In this document: one piece after another, positions 31,083 to 42,400 of the stretch
Layout: every line of letters starts with the position of its first letter
Numbering within the stretch: position 1 is the stretch's first letter
NCBI GenBank assembly: GCA_020796225.1
Contig: CM036765.1
Span: 3,494,228 to 3,558,227, forward strand
From: Arion vulgaris
Lineage: Eukaryota; Mollusca; Gastropoda; Stylommatophora; Arionidae
Direction of reading: 5' to 3'
Length of the DNA stretch: 64,000 bases
Notes under the pieces: model-generated
What the model was told of the DNA's origin: nothing
The model's database searches: none
What the model saw: only the letters and a program-made list of their open reading frames with translations
Position numbers and translations under genes: made by a program

Positions 31083-31269
31083 AATGGATTTTGAAGTCAT
31101 ATATCGCACAAGAAAGCAAGAGAAGACAATCACATACAAATAGAAATCTAGAAGCGATATGGTTTCAATTTTATTTGATAATAATGAATTACTTCCCTGT
31201 TAAATGAACTTGCTGTTTGAAAGGTTTCTAGAAGATGGATGATATTTGTCAAATCCTTTAATCCCTGAC

Positions 31270-31685
31270 TACACAAACGACTGGATGTACCGTATGACTC
31301 ACACTTCGGTTGCCCCATATTGAGGTCGTCAAATACAGATAAGTTTCAGATCTTTGTCAATGGATGTCTTCCACGGAGTCTCAGAATGAGATGGTATGAT
31401 AAAGTTGCATGCAAATACAGACCTGTATATAAAGCAAGGCAAGAGCCCATGATGACCCAGGTTAAGAGGAGAAAATAACTATGGGTTGGGCATACCGTAC
31501 GGAAGACACAGACGAGTTCCACTAGACAGATCTGGAGACGAAGTCTTTTGAGAAAATGAAGGGTGCTCGACTATCCTGAGAGTCCATGAAGAAAATAGTC
31601 AGAGACCGGGAAAAGTGGCCAACAACTGTTGCCAACTGAAGAGCTTATGCTCCCCGAGGAGCCGAGAGGAATAAGTAGACATAAT
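31270..31685 (+). mobile_element. LINE-V 3' fragment, broken
   Basis: Frames give KFQIFVNGCLPRSLRMRWYD KV (31340-31405), KARQEPMMTQVKRRK (31432-31476), then WVGHTVRKTQTSST, EKMKGARLS and IVRDREKW, ending with a non-coding gaggagccgagaggaataag. The order FVNGCLRR..RW..., M.QVKRRK, W.GHT.RK and DR..W is that of the RT C-terminus of a common animal LINE group. At least three frameshifts or stops. Truncated 5' of the RT core. Confidence 0.82.
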
Positions 31686-31837
31686 ATATTAAGGTCAGTT
31701 CTATTTTCTAGTTGGATTATTATGCTGATATTTCTTTCTTCTTGGCACAGTTACTAAATATATGTGTTTCAATGAACAATATTCCTGGAAATATCAATAA
31801 AAATAAATTTTAAAAATCTTCTAAATTGACTAAAGTC

Positions 31838-32045
31838 GTAGGGTAGACTTCATTGCACCGGGTGAACTCCATATGGTTCAGTCCCTCTGTGCTGAAATGG
31901 CACGTCACCTTCCGAGAATATTGCACAAAGCACAAACTCATAAGCTACGTCAACAATCCTAGGGGTCTCTGGAAAATTGTACTCATGACTGAACGGCGCA
32001 TTCCAGATTCCAACTTACAACCTTCGGAACGCAAGACAAGGTGCT
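31838..32045 (-). mobile_element. SINE-A copy, minus strand, 5'-truncated
   Basis: The reverse 3' end gtagacttcattgcaccggg, ccatatggttcagtccctct, then gagaatattgcacaaagcac, aatcctaggggtctctgg and cggaacgcaagacaagg. The tRNA-like A-box end is replaced by the unclassified repeat at about 32050-32160. Confidence 0.83.
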
Positions 32046-32049
32046 CTTG

Positions 32050-32160
32050 GAGCTGGGTCGGCCTGAGAGAATATACGGTCGGAAAAATAATCCACGCCCA
32101 CTTATGGAATTGAACCTGGATCACGTGCCTAACAAGCATGTTAACTAACAACTACGCAAC
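32050..32160 (-). mobile_element. Unclassified dispersed repeat, second copy
   Basis: It shares atacggtcggaaaaataatc, cacgcccact, gaattgaacctgg and gttaactaac with 26145-26225. Family unknown. Confidence 0.45.
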
Positions 32161-32261
32161 TGCCGCTTTCCATGCTTATGATACTGAATTCTAATTCATT
32201 ATTTTAATGTATCATTATCAAATAGATTGTCTTTAGCAGAACTTTATCACTTTTTGTGCCT

Positions 32262-32306
32262 TTCTAAATCTTTCTCTCTCTCTTTGTCTCTTTGTCTCTC
32301 TCTCCC

Positions 32307-32347
<41 letters not shown>
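32262..32347. repeat. (CT)n microsatellite
   Basis: Mostly pure CT dinucleotides with tttgtctc and ccctc interruptions. From 32348 to 33087 I see only AT-rich sequence with no recognised gene or repeat family. The Phe-rich ORFs at 32757-33048 have no motif. Confidence 0.93.
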
Positions 32348-32349
<2 letters not shown>

Positions 32350-33236
32350 TAGATCAGGTGTCTTGCCTCTGCAGACGTCATGCTCAAATCACCAGGTACA
32401 TTAGGAACAAATCTTCTTCTCTTCTTTACCGAGATACCTCCTTTCATAACAGACTTCCCAAGACATTAGTCTTTTATACGTTCAAATAAGTTAAATTCTC
32501 TCATTCGTATTTGTTACACCATTCCATTCTCTTTGATTGTGAGCTCGTTGTTCTTAATAGATATATTTTCTCTCTTCTTTACCCATGATATACGTAGGAC
32601 TGTTCTGTAATATTTAAAAGCACATATAAGTTTGTCACTGCCTTGTTAAATAACAATGCTTCACACCCACACGTTGCCACTGGGAATATGCATGCTCCTA
32701 GTATTCTGATCTTTGTTTTTCTATGAATTTCATTCCATACTGTTTGAAGTTATTTAATGTTTTGTATGTCAATGTTTGTTCTTCTTTTCATTTCCATATT
32801 CACATTTTCATATTTTGTTAACAATAAACAGAGATATTCAAAACTTTTCACATTTTTCATTTTTAGCACGGTTGATATCACGGTTGATAACAATATCTTT
32901 TGTCATTCTTGTTTTATCAGTTGTCTATATTTTTGTTTGCAGCAAATTGAGAGATATAGATTTTGTTTCTACTACATTGAGATATAGATGTATTTATTTA
33001 TTAAGTTATCAGTTCATCTATACGTCCGTGACGTACATAGATAAATGATATCATATACACCAAAAGTAGATTCATATCGAAATCGAATCAATCGAATAAG
33101 AAGAAGACAATCAAGGTTTTTCGAACATATAATTAGAAGGGATAGTTTAGAACATTTCGTTACAACATTCTAAATACAGGGAAGAGAGATAGAGACAGAC
33201 CAAAAAAAAAAAATTCTGGACGGCTTGAAATGGTGG

Positions 33237-33488
33237 TCTTCTTCTTTGCGTTCGTTCTTTGCAACCAATTTTAATCACTCTTTGTGATATGTTTGATCTT
33301 TGCCAAGAACGTGTATACGTTGCACATTGGTTTGGTAGGCCCTAAACGCATAGACCTCTACACGTTTAGGACATGTGCATCCGATTTCAGCCATACCTCC
33401 TTAGTCGCCTCCTACGACATGCATGGCAGGTAACAGTGGTTCCATTCTTTACACCCCAAATTTGGGCCCCGGTAACCACTCGGGCGAG
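33237..33488 (-). mobile_element. SINE-B/C copy inserted in LINE-X, 9-bp TSD
   Basis: The TSD aaatggtgg is at 33228-33236 and 33489-33497. Read in reverse: ctcgcccgagtggttaccgg, ggcccaaatttggggtgtaa, gaatggaaccactgttacct, gcatgtcgtaggaggcgact, aaatcggatgcacatgtcct, catatcacaaagagtgat and a gaagaaga tail. The 5' half is SINE-C and the 3' half is SINE-B, showing that B and C are variants of one family about 250 bp long. Confidence 0.92.
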
Positions 33489-33533
33489 AAATGGTGGTTC
33501 TGCAATGGTTCGGTAACGGAGTTGATGAATTGT

Positions 33534-34142
33534 TTAGTTTAGTTTAGTCGTCGGATCACCATCACTGCACGTCGAACAAATTTTTCCATAAGTGCTCCGA
33601 TTCTCCCTCAGTATGTCCATCAGCGTGTGGCGACTAACGACACCGGTTCTTTGTTGGTTTACAATTCTCCTTTGTCTGCCAGCATAGCGTTCTTGTCGAG
33701 CTACACCACACTTAATTTTGAGTTCTTGCAGTCTGGTTAGTGTTGTGGATTCGCCGCTATTATGTGAATCATGTACACGCCCTCTCCCCCTTAAGGAATT
33801 GATAATATCAGCCTGGTCCATTGCTCGCCCGCTTTGGACAGCAGCCATACCTGCAAGCCTATTCGCACGTTCAGTCCCCCTTACACCTGCATGCCCTGGC
33901 ACATAAATAAAACTGATCTTTGTCAGCTTAGACCTCCCCAGCGACTCTATCCAATGTCTCCTAGCCCATCCTGTTTCAATCTTCCTGAGCATACTCATTG
34001 AGTCACTGAGAAAACATGCATGGATAAAAGTATGTGATTCTAGCCACATCATCGCTTTGGTAACCGCCATGATTTCCATAGTGAGATGAAAATAAACTTG
34101 ATGTAAATAAACTAAGAATTGTAATTTAACCCTTGGTCAGAA
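33534..34142 (-). mobile_element. LINE-Z insertion (RNase H) in LINE-X, 12-bp TSD
   Basis: The TSD ttgatgaattgt is at 33522-33533 and 34143-34154. The minus strand from 34079 encodes MEIMAVTKAMMWLESHTF, FLSDSMSMLRKIETGWARRH, ISFIYVPGHAGVRGTERANR, LAGMAAVQSG, RLQELKIKCGVARQERYAG and NQQRTGVVSRHTLMDIL, ending CSTCSDGD. The third acidic position reads ERAN instead of ERAD, so a catalytic Asp is lost. The first YTDGS motif is absent (truncated). The 3' tail is (taaac)n at 33534-33548. The outermost ~60 bp at the 5' end are not LINE-Z-like (see findings). Confidence 0.92.
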
Positions 34143-34221
34143 TTGATGAATTGTACCAGAGACAGACAGATGTGGAGAGACATGATCGCCTACACCAACA
34201 GGCACGGCACTTGATTGATCT

Positions 34222-34472
34222 GGGGGTCTCTGTGGCTGAGTGGTTAAGCCCTTTGCCTTGCGAGTAGAAGGTCGTGGGTTCGAATCCGGACCGCGGCCTT
34301 CTATTCACGAGTGCAGTTTTTCCAGAGATCCCTAGGATTGTTGCTGGAGCTACGGAGTTCGTGCTTTGTGCAATACTCTCTGCAGGTGGCGTGCCATTTC
34401 TGATCCATAGCCATATGGGTAAAACCCGAGTGCAATGAAGTCAATCCTTCGGCTTTAAAACTCTTTTTTAAA
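34222..34472 (+). mobile_element. SINE-A, best-preserved copy, 13-bp TSD
   Basis: The TSD acttgattgatct is at 34209-34221 and 34473-34485. A box: tggctgagtggttaag (about 34231-34246). B box: gggttcgaatccgg (about 34276-34289), a full match to the Pol III consensus. Body: gtgcagtttttccagagatc, cctaggattgttgctggagc, tacggagttcgtgctttgtg, ccatatgggtaaaacccgag. The 3' end is ccttcggctttaaaactc followed by a T6 run. The head looks like a tRNA with a long variable arm (Leu/Ser-like), but I cannot assign the parent tRNA. Confidence 0.92.
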
Positions 34473-34639
34473 ACTTGATTGATCTATAAGAAAAATAGAA
34501 ATAGTACTTACGGTTTAACTGTGGTTGGCTGTACTTGTTACAATTCTGTCACAGAACCTGAAAAATAATAACAAGTTGACAGAGTTAATACAAATAGCAG
34601 TTGGAACATATCCGTATTAAAATAAAGTGACAAGACAGG

Positions 34640-34735
34640 ACAGGGTCAGTGAGCTGGCAAAGAGTCAGTGAGCTGATACAGGGTCAGTGAGCTCTCACAG
34701 TGTCAGTGAACTGGCATAGGGTCAGTGAACTGGCA
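34640..34735. repeat. ~22-bp repeat (gggtcagtgagctgg...), about 5 copies
   Basis: cagggtcagtgagctggcaa-type units with variants tgatacag, ctcacagt and catagg. The remainder of 34486-34955 shows nothing recognisable. Confidence 0.85.
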
Positions 34736-34959
34736 CTAACCTGGACCGTACTACACCTCTACGTTATGGTACCAGAAACATCGTCAGTTTTAGTTTCAGT
34801 TTTTTAAATATCTTCATTGCGTAACTCTGGACATGTCCAAAAGTACACACTTTTCATAGCAATATCTTGAACAGCATTTCCTTTGAACGTCCAGGCTTAC
34901 TTTCCCACTCGTTGTCCATCATAGAGCGGTACTAGACAATGTCCATACTGGGATACGAC

Positions 34960-35335
34960 ACTTCTTCTTCCTCCTCACCCTTCGCTCCTAGGGAAGCATA
35001 CCGCAACCAAGGCCTTCCAAGTCTGCATATCCAAGGCCATCTTTTCCAGATCTCTCCACTCTCCCCCATTTTCTTGCATTCTGTCTCCAACTCCCGTCTC
35101 CAGGTATTCATGGGTCCCTACCTTTATTTCCTGGGGTCCATGGGAGAGCTTGTCTTATTATGTTGTTAGGGGTTTCCTGGGAGAGCTTGTCTTGTTATGT
35201 TGTTAGGGTTTCCTCAGTTGTGTCCTATCCATCGCCACCTTCTTCTCCTTATCTCTTGTTCCACCTGTCGTTGTCCACACATGCCCAATCCACCTCCATC
35301 TTCGTATTTTAATGATGGTTTCTATACAAACTTCT
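34960..35335 (-). mobile_element. LINE-W 3' fragment
   Basis: The minus strand encodes TIIKIRRWRWIGHVW (35325-35280), then frameshifts, then NTWRRELETECKKMGESG, WICRLGRLWLRYASLGAK and a (GAA)n tail at 34961-34975. RRWRWIGH and W-RRE-E--...W are typical of an animal LINE C-terminus. A 38-bp internal duplication (gagagcttgtctt.ttatgttgttaggg) lies at 35145-35212. Confidence 0.8.
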
Positions 35336-35399
35336 CACGGTAAATCACATTACCGTGACTTTTCTAATAGCTAACCTTATCACTCCATAGCTTTTTCAA

Positions 35400-36340
35400 C
35401 TCGGAGTTCACATTTATTTTGCAGTATATGCCAAATAACCGGAGTAAAGCAAGGCTGTATTCTATCTCCGTTATTGTTTGGAGTGGCCATTGACTGGGTG
35501 ATGCGAAAATGTTGCAGAGGCAAAAATGGCATCGATTGGGTAGAAAATAGTCAACTAGAAGATTTAGATTTTGCAGATGATATTGCCTTGTTAAGTAGAA
35601 ACAAGAAAGATATGCAAAGAAAAACAGACAACTTGTCATCTATAGCATCAAAAGTTGGACTGCAGATAAGCTATGAAAAAACAATTATAATGAAGACACC
35701 TATGGCAAGTAATGCAGATATCACACTGGAATCTAAAATGATAAAAATAACAGAGCAGTTCACCTATTTGGGTAGCAATTTTGATTGAACTGGAAATGTT
35801 AAAAAGAAATTATGATACGAATTGGCAAGCAACATCAGCTTTTAAAAGTCTAAATAAAATATGGAACTGCAAGTTATATAGTATTAAAACTAAATTACGA
35901 ATTTTCAATTCAAATGTTGTATCAATCCTAACATATGCAGAGAGTTGAAAAAATGACTAAAGATATAGAAAGCAAGTTGAATGCATTTGAAAATAGATGT
36001 CTGCGAAAAATAATGAATATAAAATGGAACGAATTCAGGAGAAGTGATGAAATCAGGAACATGTCTGGTCAACCACTAGTGACAACTGTTATAAGAAAGA
36101 GAAGATGGAGATATGTTGGACACATCTTGATGAGAAATGATCAACGAATATCAAAGCAGGCATTGAAGTGGGATCAAAGGGTTCAAGAAAGAGAGGACGA
36201 CCTAGGGAGACCCTGAAACTAACTTTGCTGTGAGAGGCAAGAAATATCGGTCTCAGTTCCATTGAGCGGCCCAGGATAGAGTGGTATGGAGAAATTATTT
36301 ATAGGCCCTATGTAACGTATAACGGTACGAGAGGAATTAT
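35400..36340 (+). mobile_element. LINE-R fragment with RT catalytic box, frameshifted
   Basis: The longest RT remnant in the window. RT motif B is at 35436-35480 (ITGVKQGCILSPLLFGVAID). The catalytic motif is LDFADDIALLSRNKK at 35565-35610, where FADD contains the two metal-binding Asp residues. GLQISYEKTIIM and EQFTYLGSNFD follow, with a stop at 35788. After shifts, LNAFENRCLRKIMNIKWNEF and RKRRWRYVGHILMRNDQRIS (35960-36145) continue to QALKWDQRVQERED. The end is gtacgagaggaattattatg with an ATT-rich tail. The N-terminal endonuclease and RT fingers are missing. The 12-kb array begins about 115 bp further on. Confidence 0.92.
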
Positions 36341-36456
36341 TATGAATATGATTATTATTATATACGAAATTAGCTAGTATACTGGCTTTGCGTCATATTA
36401 AATAAATACAGATAGCCGATATATCTGTTCAGAAGAGTGAACAATTTCACAATTTC

Positions 36457-39400
36457 AGATAATGAAATGTTGAAGAGAGAATATGGAAGCAACAAAGAAG
36501 TGAATCAGATAAATGAAATGTTGAAGGAGAATAGTGAAGCACAAAAGAGAGAGATCAGATAAATGAAATGTTGAAGGAGAATAGTGGAAGCAGCAAAGAG
36601 AGAGATCAGATAAATGAAATGTTGAAGGAGAATAGTGGAAGCAAAAAGAAGTGAATCAGATAAATGAAATGTTGAAGGAGAATAGTGGAAGCAACAAAGA
36701 GAGAGAGATCAGATAAATGAAATGTTGAAGGAGTATAGTGGAAGCAACAAAGAGATGAGATCAGATAAATGAAATGTTGAAGGTATAATGGAAAGCAACA
36801 AGAGAGAGATCAGATAAATGAAATGTTGAAGAGAATAGTGGAAGCAACAAAGAGAGAGAGAGATCAGATAAATGAAATGTTGAAGGAGTATAGTGGAAGC
36901 AACAGAGAGAGAGAGAGAGAGATATCAGATAAATGAAATGTTGAAGGAGTATAGTGGAAGCAACAAAGAGAGAGAGATCAGATAAATGAAATGTTGAAGG
37001 AGAATAGTGGAAGCAACAAGAGAGAGAAGATCAGATAAATGAAATGTTGAAGGAGTATAGTGGAAGCAGCAAAGAGAGAGAGATCAGATAAATGAAATGT
37101 TGAAGGAGTATAGTGGAAGCAACAAAGAGAGAGAGATCAGATAAATGAAATGTTGAAGGAGTATAGTGGAAGCAGCAAAGAAGAGAAGATCAGATAAATG
37201 AAATGTTGAAGGAGTATAGTGGAAGCAACAGAGAGAGAGATCAGATAAATGAAATGTTGAAGGAGTATAGTGGAAGCAGCAAAGAGAGAGATCAGATAAA
37301 TGAAATGTTGGAGGTATAGTGGAAGCAGCAAAGAGAGAGATCAGATAAATGAAATGTTGGAGGAGTATAGTGGAAGCAGCAAAGAGAGAGATCAGATAAA
37401 TGAAATGTTGAAGGAGTATAGTGGAAGCAACAAAGAGAGAGATCAGATAAATGAAATGTTGAAGGAGTATAGTGGAAGCAACAAAGAGAGAGAGATCAGA
37501 TAAATGAAATGTTGAAGGAGTATAGTGGAAGCAACAAGAGAAGATCAGATAAATGAAATGTTGAAGGAGTATAGTGGAAGCAACAAAAGAGAGAGAGAGA
37601 GATCAGATAAATGAAATGTTGAAGGAGAATAGTGGAAGCAACAAAGAGAGAGAGAGATCAGATAAATGAAATGTTGAAGGAGTATAGTGTAAGCAGCAAA
37701 GAGAGAGAGATCAGATAAATGAAATGTTGAAGGAGTATAGTGGAAGCACAAAGAGAGGAGAATCAGATAAATGAAATGTTGAAGGAGTATAGTGGAAGCA
37801 ACAAAGAGAGAGAGATCAGATAAATGAAATGTTGAAGGAGAATAGTGGAAGCAGCAAAGAGAGAGAGATCAGATAAATGAAATGTTGAAGGAGAATAGTG
37901 GAAGCAGCAAAGAGAGAGATCAGATAAATGAAATGTTGAAGGAGAATAGTGGAAGCAACAAAGAGAGAGTGAGATCAGATAAATGAAATGTTGAAGGAGA
38001 ATAGTGGAAGCAAGCAAAGAGAGATCAGATAAATGAAATGTTGAAGGAGAATAGTGGAAGCAACAAAGAGAGAGAGATCAGATAAATGAAATGTTGAAGG
38101 AGTATAGTGGAAGCAACAAAGAGAGAGAGATCAGATAAATGAAATGTTGAAGGAGAATAGTGGAAGCAGCAAAGAGAGAGAGATCAGATAAATGAAATGT
38201 TGAAGGAGTATAGTGGAAGCAGCAAAGAGAGAGATCAGATAAATGAAATGTTGAAGGAGTATAGTGGAAGCACCAAAGAGAGAGAGAGATCAGATAAATG
38301 AAATGTTGAAGGAGTATAGTGGAAGCAACAAAGAGAGAAGTCAGATTAATGAAATGTTGAAGGAGTATAGTGGAAGCAACAAAGAGAGAGAGATCAGATA
38401 AATGAAATGTTGAAGGAGTATAGTGGAAGCAGCAAAGAGAGTGAGATCAGATAAATGAAATGTTGAAGGAGTATAGTGGAAGCAGCAAAGAGAGAGATCA
38501 GATAAATGAAATGTTGAAGGAGTATAGTGGAAGCAACAAAGAGAGAGAGATCAGATAAATGAAATGTTGAAGGAGTATAGTGGAAGCAGCAAAGAGAGAT
38601 CAGATAAATGAAATGTTGGAGGAGTATAGTGGAAGCAACAAAGAGAGTGAGATCAGATAAATGAAATGTTGAAGGAGAATAGTGGAAGCAACAAAGAGTA
38701 GAGATCAGATAAATGAAATGTTGAAGAGGTATAGTGGAAGCAACAAAGAGAGAAGGAGATCAGATAAATGAAATGTTGAAGGAGAATAGTGGAAGCAGCA
38801 AAGAGAGAGTGAGATCAGATAAATGAAATGTTGAAGGAGAATAGTGGAAGCAGCAAAGAGAGTGAGATCAGATAAATGAAATGTTGAAGGAGAATAGTGG
38901 AAGCAACAAAGAGAGAGAGAGATCAGATAAATGAAATGTTGAAGGAGTATAGTGGAAGCAGCAAAGAGAGAGATCAGATAAATGAAATGTTGAAGGAGAA
39001 TAGTGGAAGCAACAAAGAGAGAGAGAGATCAGATAAATGAAATGTTGAAGGAGAAATATGGAAGCAAGCAAAAGAGAGAGATCAGATAAATGAAATGTTG
39101 AAGGAGAATAGTGGAAGCAACAAAGAGAGAGAGAGATCAGATAAATGAAATGTTGAAGGAGAATAGTGGAAGCAGAAAAGAGAGAGAGATCAGATAAATG
39201 AAATGTTGAAGGAGAATAGTGTAAGCAGCAAAGAGAGAGAGATCAGATAAATGAAATGTTGAAGGAGAATAGTGGAAGCAACAAAGAGAGAGAGAGATCA
39301 GATAAATGAAATGTTGGAGGAGTATAGTGGAAGCAGCAAAGAGAGAGAGATCAGATAAATGAAATGTTGAAGGAGAATAGTGGAAGCAACAAAGAGAGAG

Positions 39401-42400
39401 AGATCAGATAAATGAAATGTTGAAGGAGTATAGTGGAAGCAGCAAAGAGAGAGATCAGATAAATGAAATGTTGAAGGAGAATAGTGGAAGCAACAAAGAG
39501 AGAGAGATCAGATAAATGAAATGTTGGAGGAGTATAGTGGAAGCAACAAAGAGAAGAGAATCAGATAAATGAAATGTTGAAGGAGAATAGTGGAAGCAGC
39601 AAAGAGAGAGAGATAAGATAAATGAAATGTTGAAGGAGAATAGTGGAAGCAGCAAAGAGAGAGAGATCAGATAAATGAAATGTTGAAGGAGAATAGTGGA
39701 AGCAACAAAGAGAGAGTGAGATCAGATAAATGAAATGTTGAAGGAGAATAGTGGAAGCAGCAAGAGAGAGAATCAGATAAATGAAATGTTGAAGGAGAAT
39801 AGTGGAAGCAACAAAGAGAGTGAGATCAGATAAATGAAATGTTGAAGGAGAATAGTGGAAGCAGCAAAGAGAGAGAGGTCAGATAAATGAAATGTTGAAG
39901 GAGAATAGTGGAAGCAACAAAGAGAGAGAGATCAGATAAATGAAATGTTGAAGGAGAATAGTGGAAGCAGCAAAGAGAGAGAGATCAGATAAATGAAATG
40001 TTGAAGGAGAATAGTGGAAGCAACAAAGAGAGAGAGATCAGATAAATGAAATGTTGAAGGAGTATAGTGGAAGCAACAAGAGAGAAGATCAGATAAATGA
40101 AATGTTGAAGGAGAATAGTGGAAGCAGCAAAGAGAGAAATCAGATAAATGAAATGTTGAAGGAGTATAGTGGAAGCAGCAAAGAGAGAGAGATCAGATAA
40201 ATGAAATGTTGAAGGAGTATAGTGGAAGCAGCAAAGAGAGAGATCAGATAAATGAAATGTTGAAGGAGTATAGTGGAAGCAGCAAAGAGAGAGAAGAATC
40301 AGATAATGAAATGTTGAAGGAGAATAGATGGAAGCAGCAAAGAGAGAAGATCAGATAAATGAAATGTTGAAGGAGTATAGTGGAAGCAGCAAAGAGAGAG
40401 ATCAGATAAATGAAATGTTGAAGGAGTATAGTGGAAGCAACAAAAGAGAGAGAGAGATCAGATAAATGAAATGTTGAAGGAGTATAGTGGAAGCAGCAAA
40501 GAGAGTGAGATCAGATAAATGAAATGTTGAAGGAGTATAGTGGAAGAAGCAAAGAGAGAGATCAGATAAATGAAATGTTGAAGGAGTATAGTGGAAGCAA
40601 CAAAGAGAGAGATCAGATAAATGAAATGTTGAAGGAGTATAGTGGAAGCAGCAAAGAGAGAGATCAGATAAATGAAATGTTGGAGGAGTATAGTGGAAGC
40701 AACAAAGAGAGTGAGATCAGATAAATGAAATGTTGAAGGAGAATAGTGAAGCAAAAGAGAGTGAGATCAGATAAATGAAATGTTGAAGGAGTATAGTGGA
40801 AGCAACAGAGAGAGAGAGAGCAGATAAATGAAATGTTGAAGGAGAATAGTGGAAGCAGCAAAGAGAGTGAGATCAGATAAATGAAATGTTGAAGGAGAAT
40901 AGTGGAAGCAGCAAAGAGAGTGAGATCAGATAAATGAAATGTTGAAGGAGTATAGTGGAAGCAACAAAGAGAGTGAGATCAGATAAATGAAATGTTGAAG
41001 GAGAATAGTGGAAGCAGCAAAGAGAGTGAGATCAGATAAATGAAATGTTGAAGGAGTATAGTGGAAGCAACAAAGAGTGAGATCAGATAAATGAAATGTT
41101 GAAGGAGAATAGTGGAAGCAACAAAGAGAGTGAGATCAGATAAATGAAATGTTGAAGGAGTATAGTGGAAGCAACAAAGAGAGAGAGATCAGATAAATGA
41201 AATGTTGAAGGAGAATAGTGGAAGCAGCAAAGAGAGAGTGAGATCAGATAAATGAAATGTTGAAGGAGAATAGTGGAAGCAGCAAAGAGAGAGATCAGAT
41301 AAATGAAATGTTGAAGGAGAATAGTGGAAGCAACAAAGAGAGAGATCAGATAAATGAAATGTTGAAGGAGTATAGTGGAAGCAACAAGAGAGAGAGATCA
41401 GATAAATGAAATGTTGAAGGAGAATAGTGGAAGCAACAAAGAGAGAGAGAGAACAGATAAATGAAATGTTGAAGGAGAATAGTGGAAGCAGCAAAGAGAG
41501 AGATCAGATAAATGAAATGTTGAAGGAGAATAGTGGAAGCAACAAAGAGAGAGAGATCAGATAAATGAAATGTTGAAGGAGAATAGGAAGCAGCAAAGAG
41601 AGAGATCAGATAAATGAAATGTTGAAGGAGAATAGTGGAAGCAGCAAAGAGAGAGAGATCAGATAAATGAAATGTTGAAGGAGAGATAGTGAAGCAACAA
41701 AGAGAGAGATCAGATAAATGAAATGTTGGAGGAGTATAGTGGAAGCAGCAAAGAGAGAGAGAGAGATCAGATAAATGAAATGTTGAAGGAGAATAGTGGA
41801 AGCAACAAAGAGAGAGAGATCAGATAAATGAAATGTTGAAGGAGTATAGTGGAAGCAACAAAAGAGAGAGAGAGATCAGATAAATGAAATGTTGAAGGAG
41901 TATAGTGGAAGCAACAAAGAGAGAGAGAGATCAGATTAATGAAATGTTGGAGGAGTATAGTGGAAGCAGCAAAGAGAGAGAGAGATCAGATAAATGAAAT
42001 GTTGAAGGAGTATAGTGTAAGCAACAAAGAGAGAGAGAGAGATCAGATAAATGAAATGTTGGAGGAGTATAGTGGAAGCAGCAAAAGAGAGAAGATCAGA
42101 TAAATGAAATGTTGAAGGAGTATAGTGAAGCAACAAGAGAGAGAGATCAGATAAATGAAATGTTGAAGGAGAATAGTGGAAGCAGCAAATAGAGAGAGAG
42201 ATCAGATAAATGAAATGTTGAAGGAGTATAGTGGAAGCAACAAAAGAGAGAGATCAGATAAATGAAATGTTGAAGAGAATAGTGGAAGCAGCAAAGAGAG
42301 AGAGATCAGATAAATGAAATGTTGAAGGAGAATAGTGGAAAACAAAAAGAGAGAGTCAGATAAATGAAATGTTGAAGGAGTATAGTGGAAGCAGCAAAGA

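Larger units (their letters stand above)
33088..34216 (+). mobile_element. LINE-X 3' fragment carrying two nested insertions
   Basis: Three pieces of one LINE-X copy, 33088-33236, 33498-33533 and 34155-34216, read in order and match 10660-10915. They carry agacaatcaaggtttttcg, ttagaacatttcgttacaac, agggaagagagat, ctggacggcttgaaatggtg, ggagttgatgaattg, agagacatgatcgcctacac and ggcacttgattgatc. The gaps are a minus-strand SINE (33237-33488) and a minus-strand LINE-Z (33534-34142), each with its own TSD. A SINE-A then sits in the 3' tail. Non-functional. Confidence 0.92.

Noticed and set aside
34222..34290. Functional tRNA gene
   Set aside because: A and B boxes are present, but the sequence continues into a family-specific SINE body with a TSD, and no clean acceptor stem closes after the T arm.
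35474..35788. Active reverse transcriptase gene
   Set aside because: The FADD box is intact, but the frame is closed at 35788, the upstream fingers and endonuclease are missing, and downstream homology continues in other frames.
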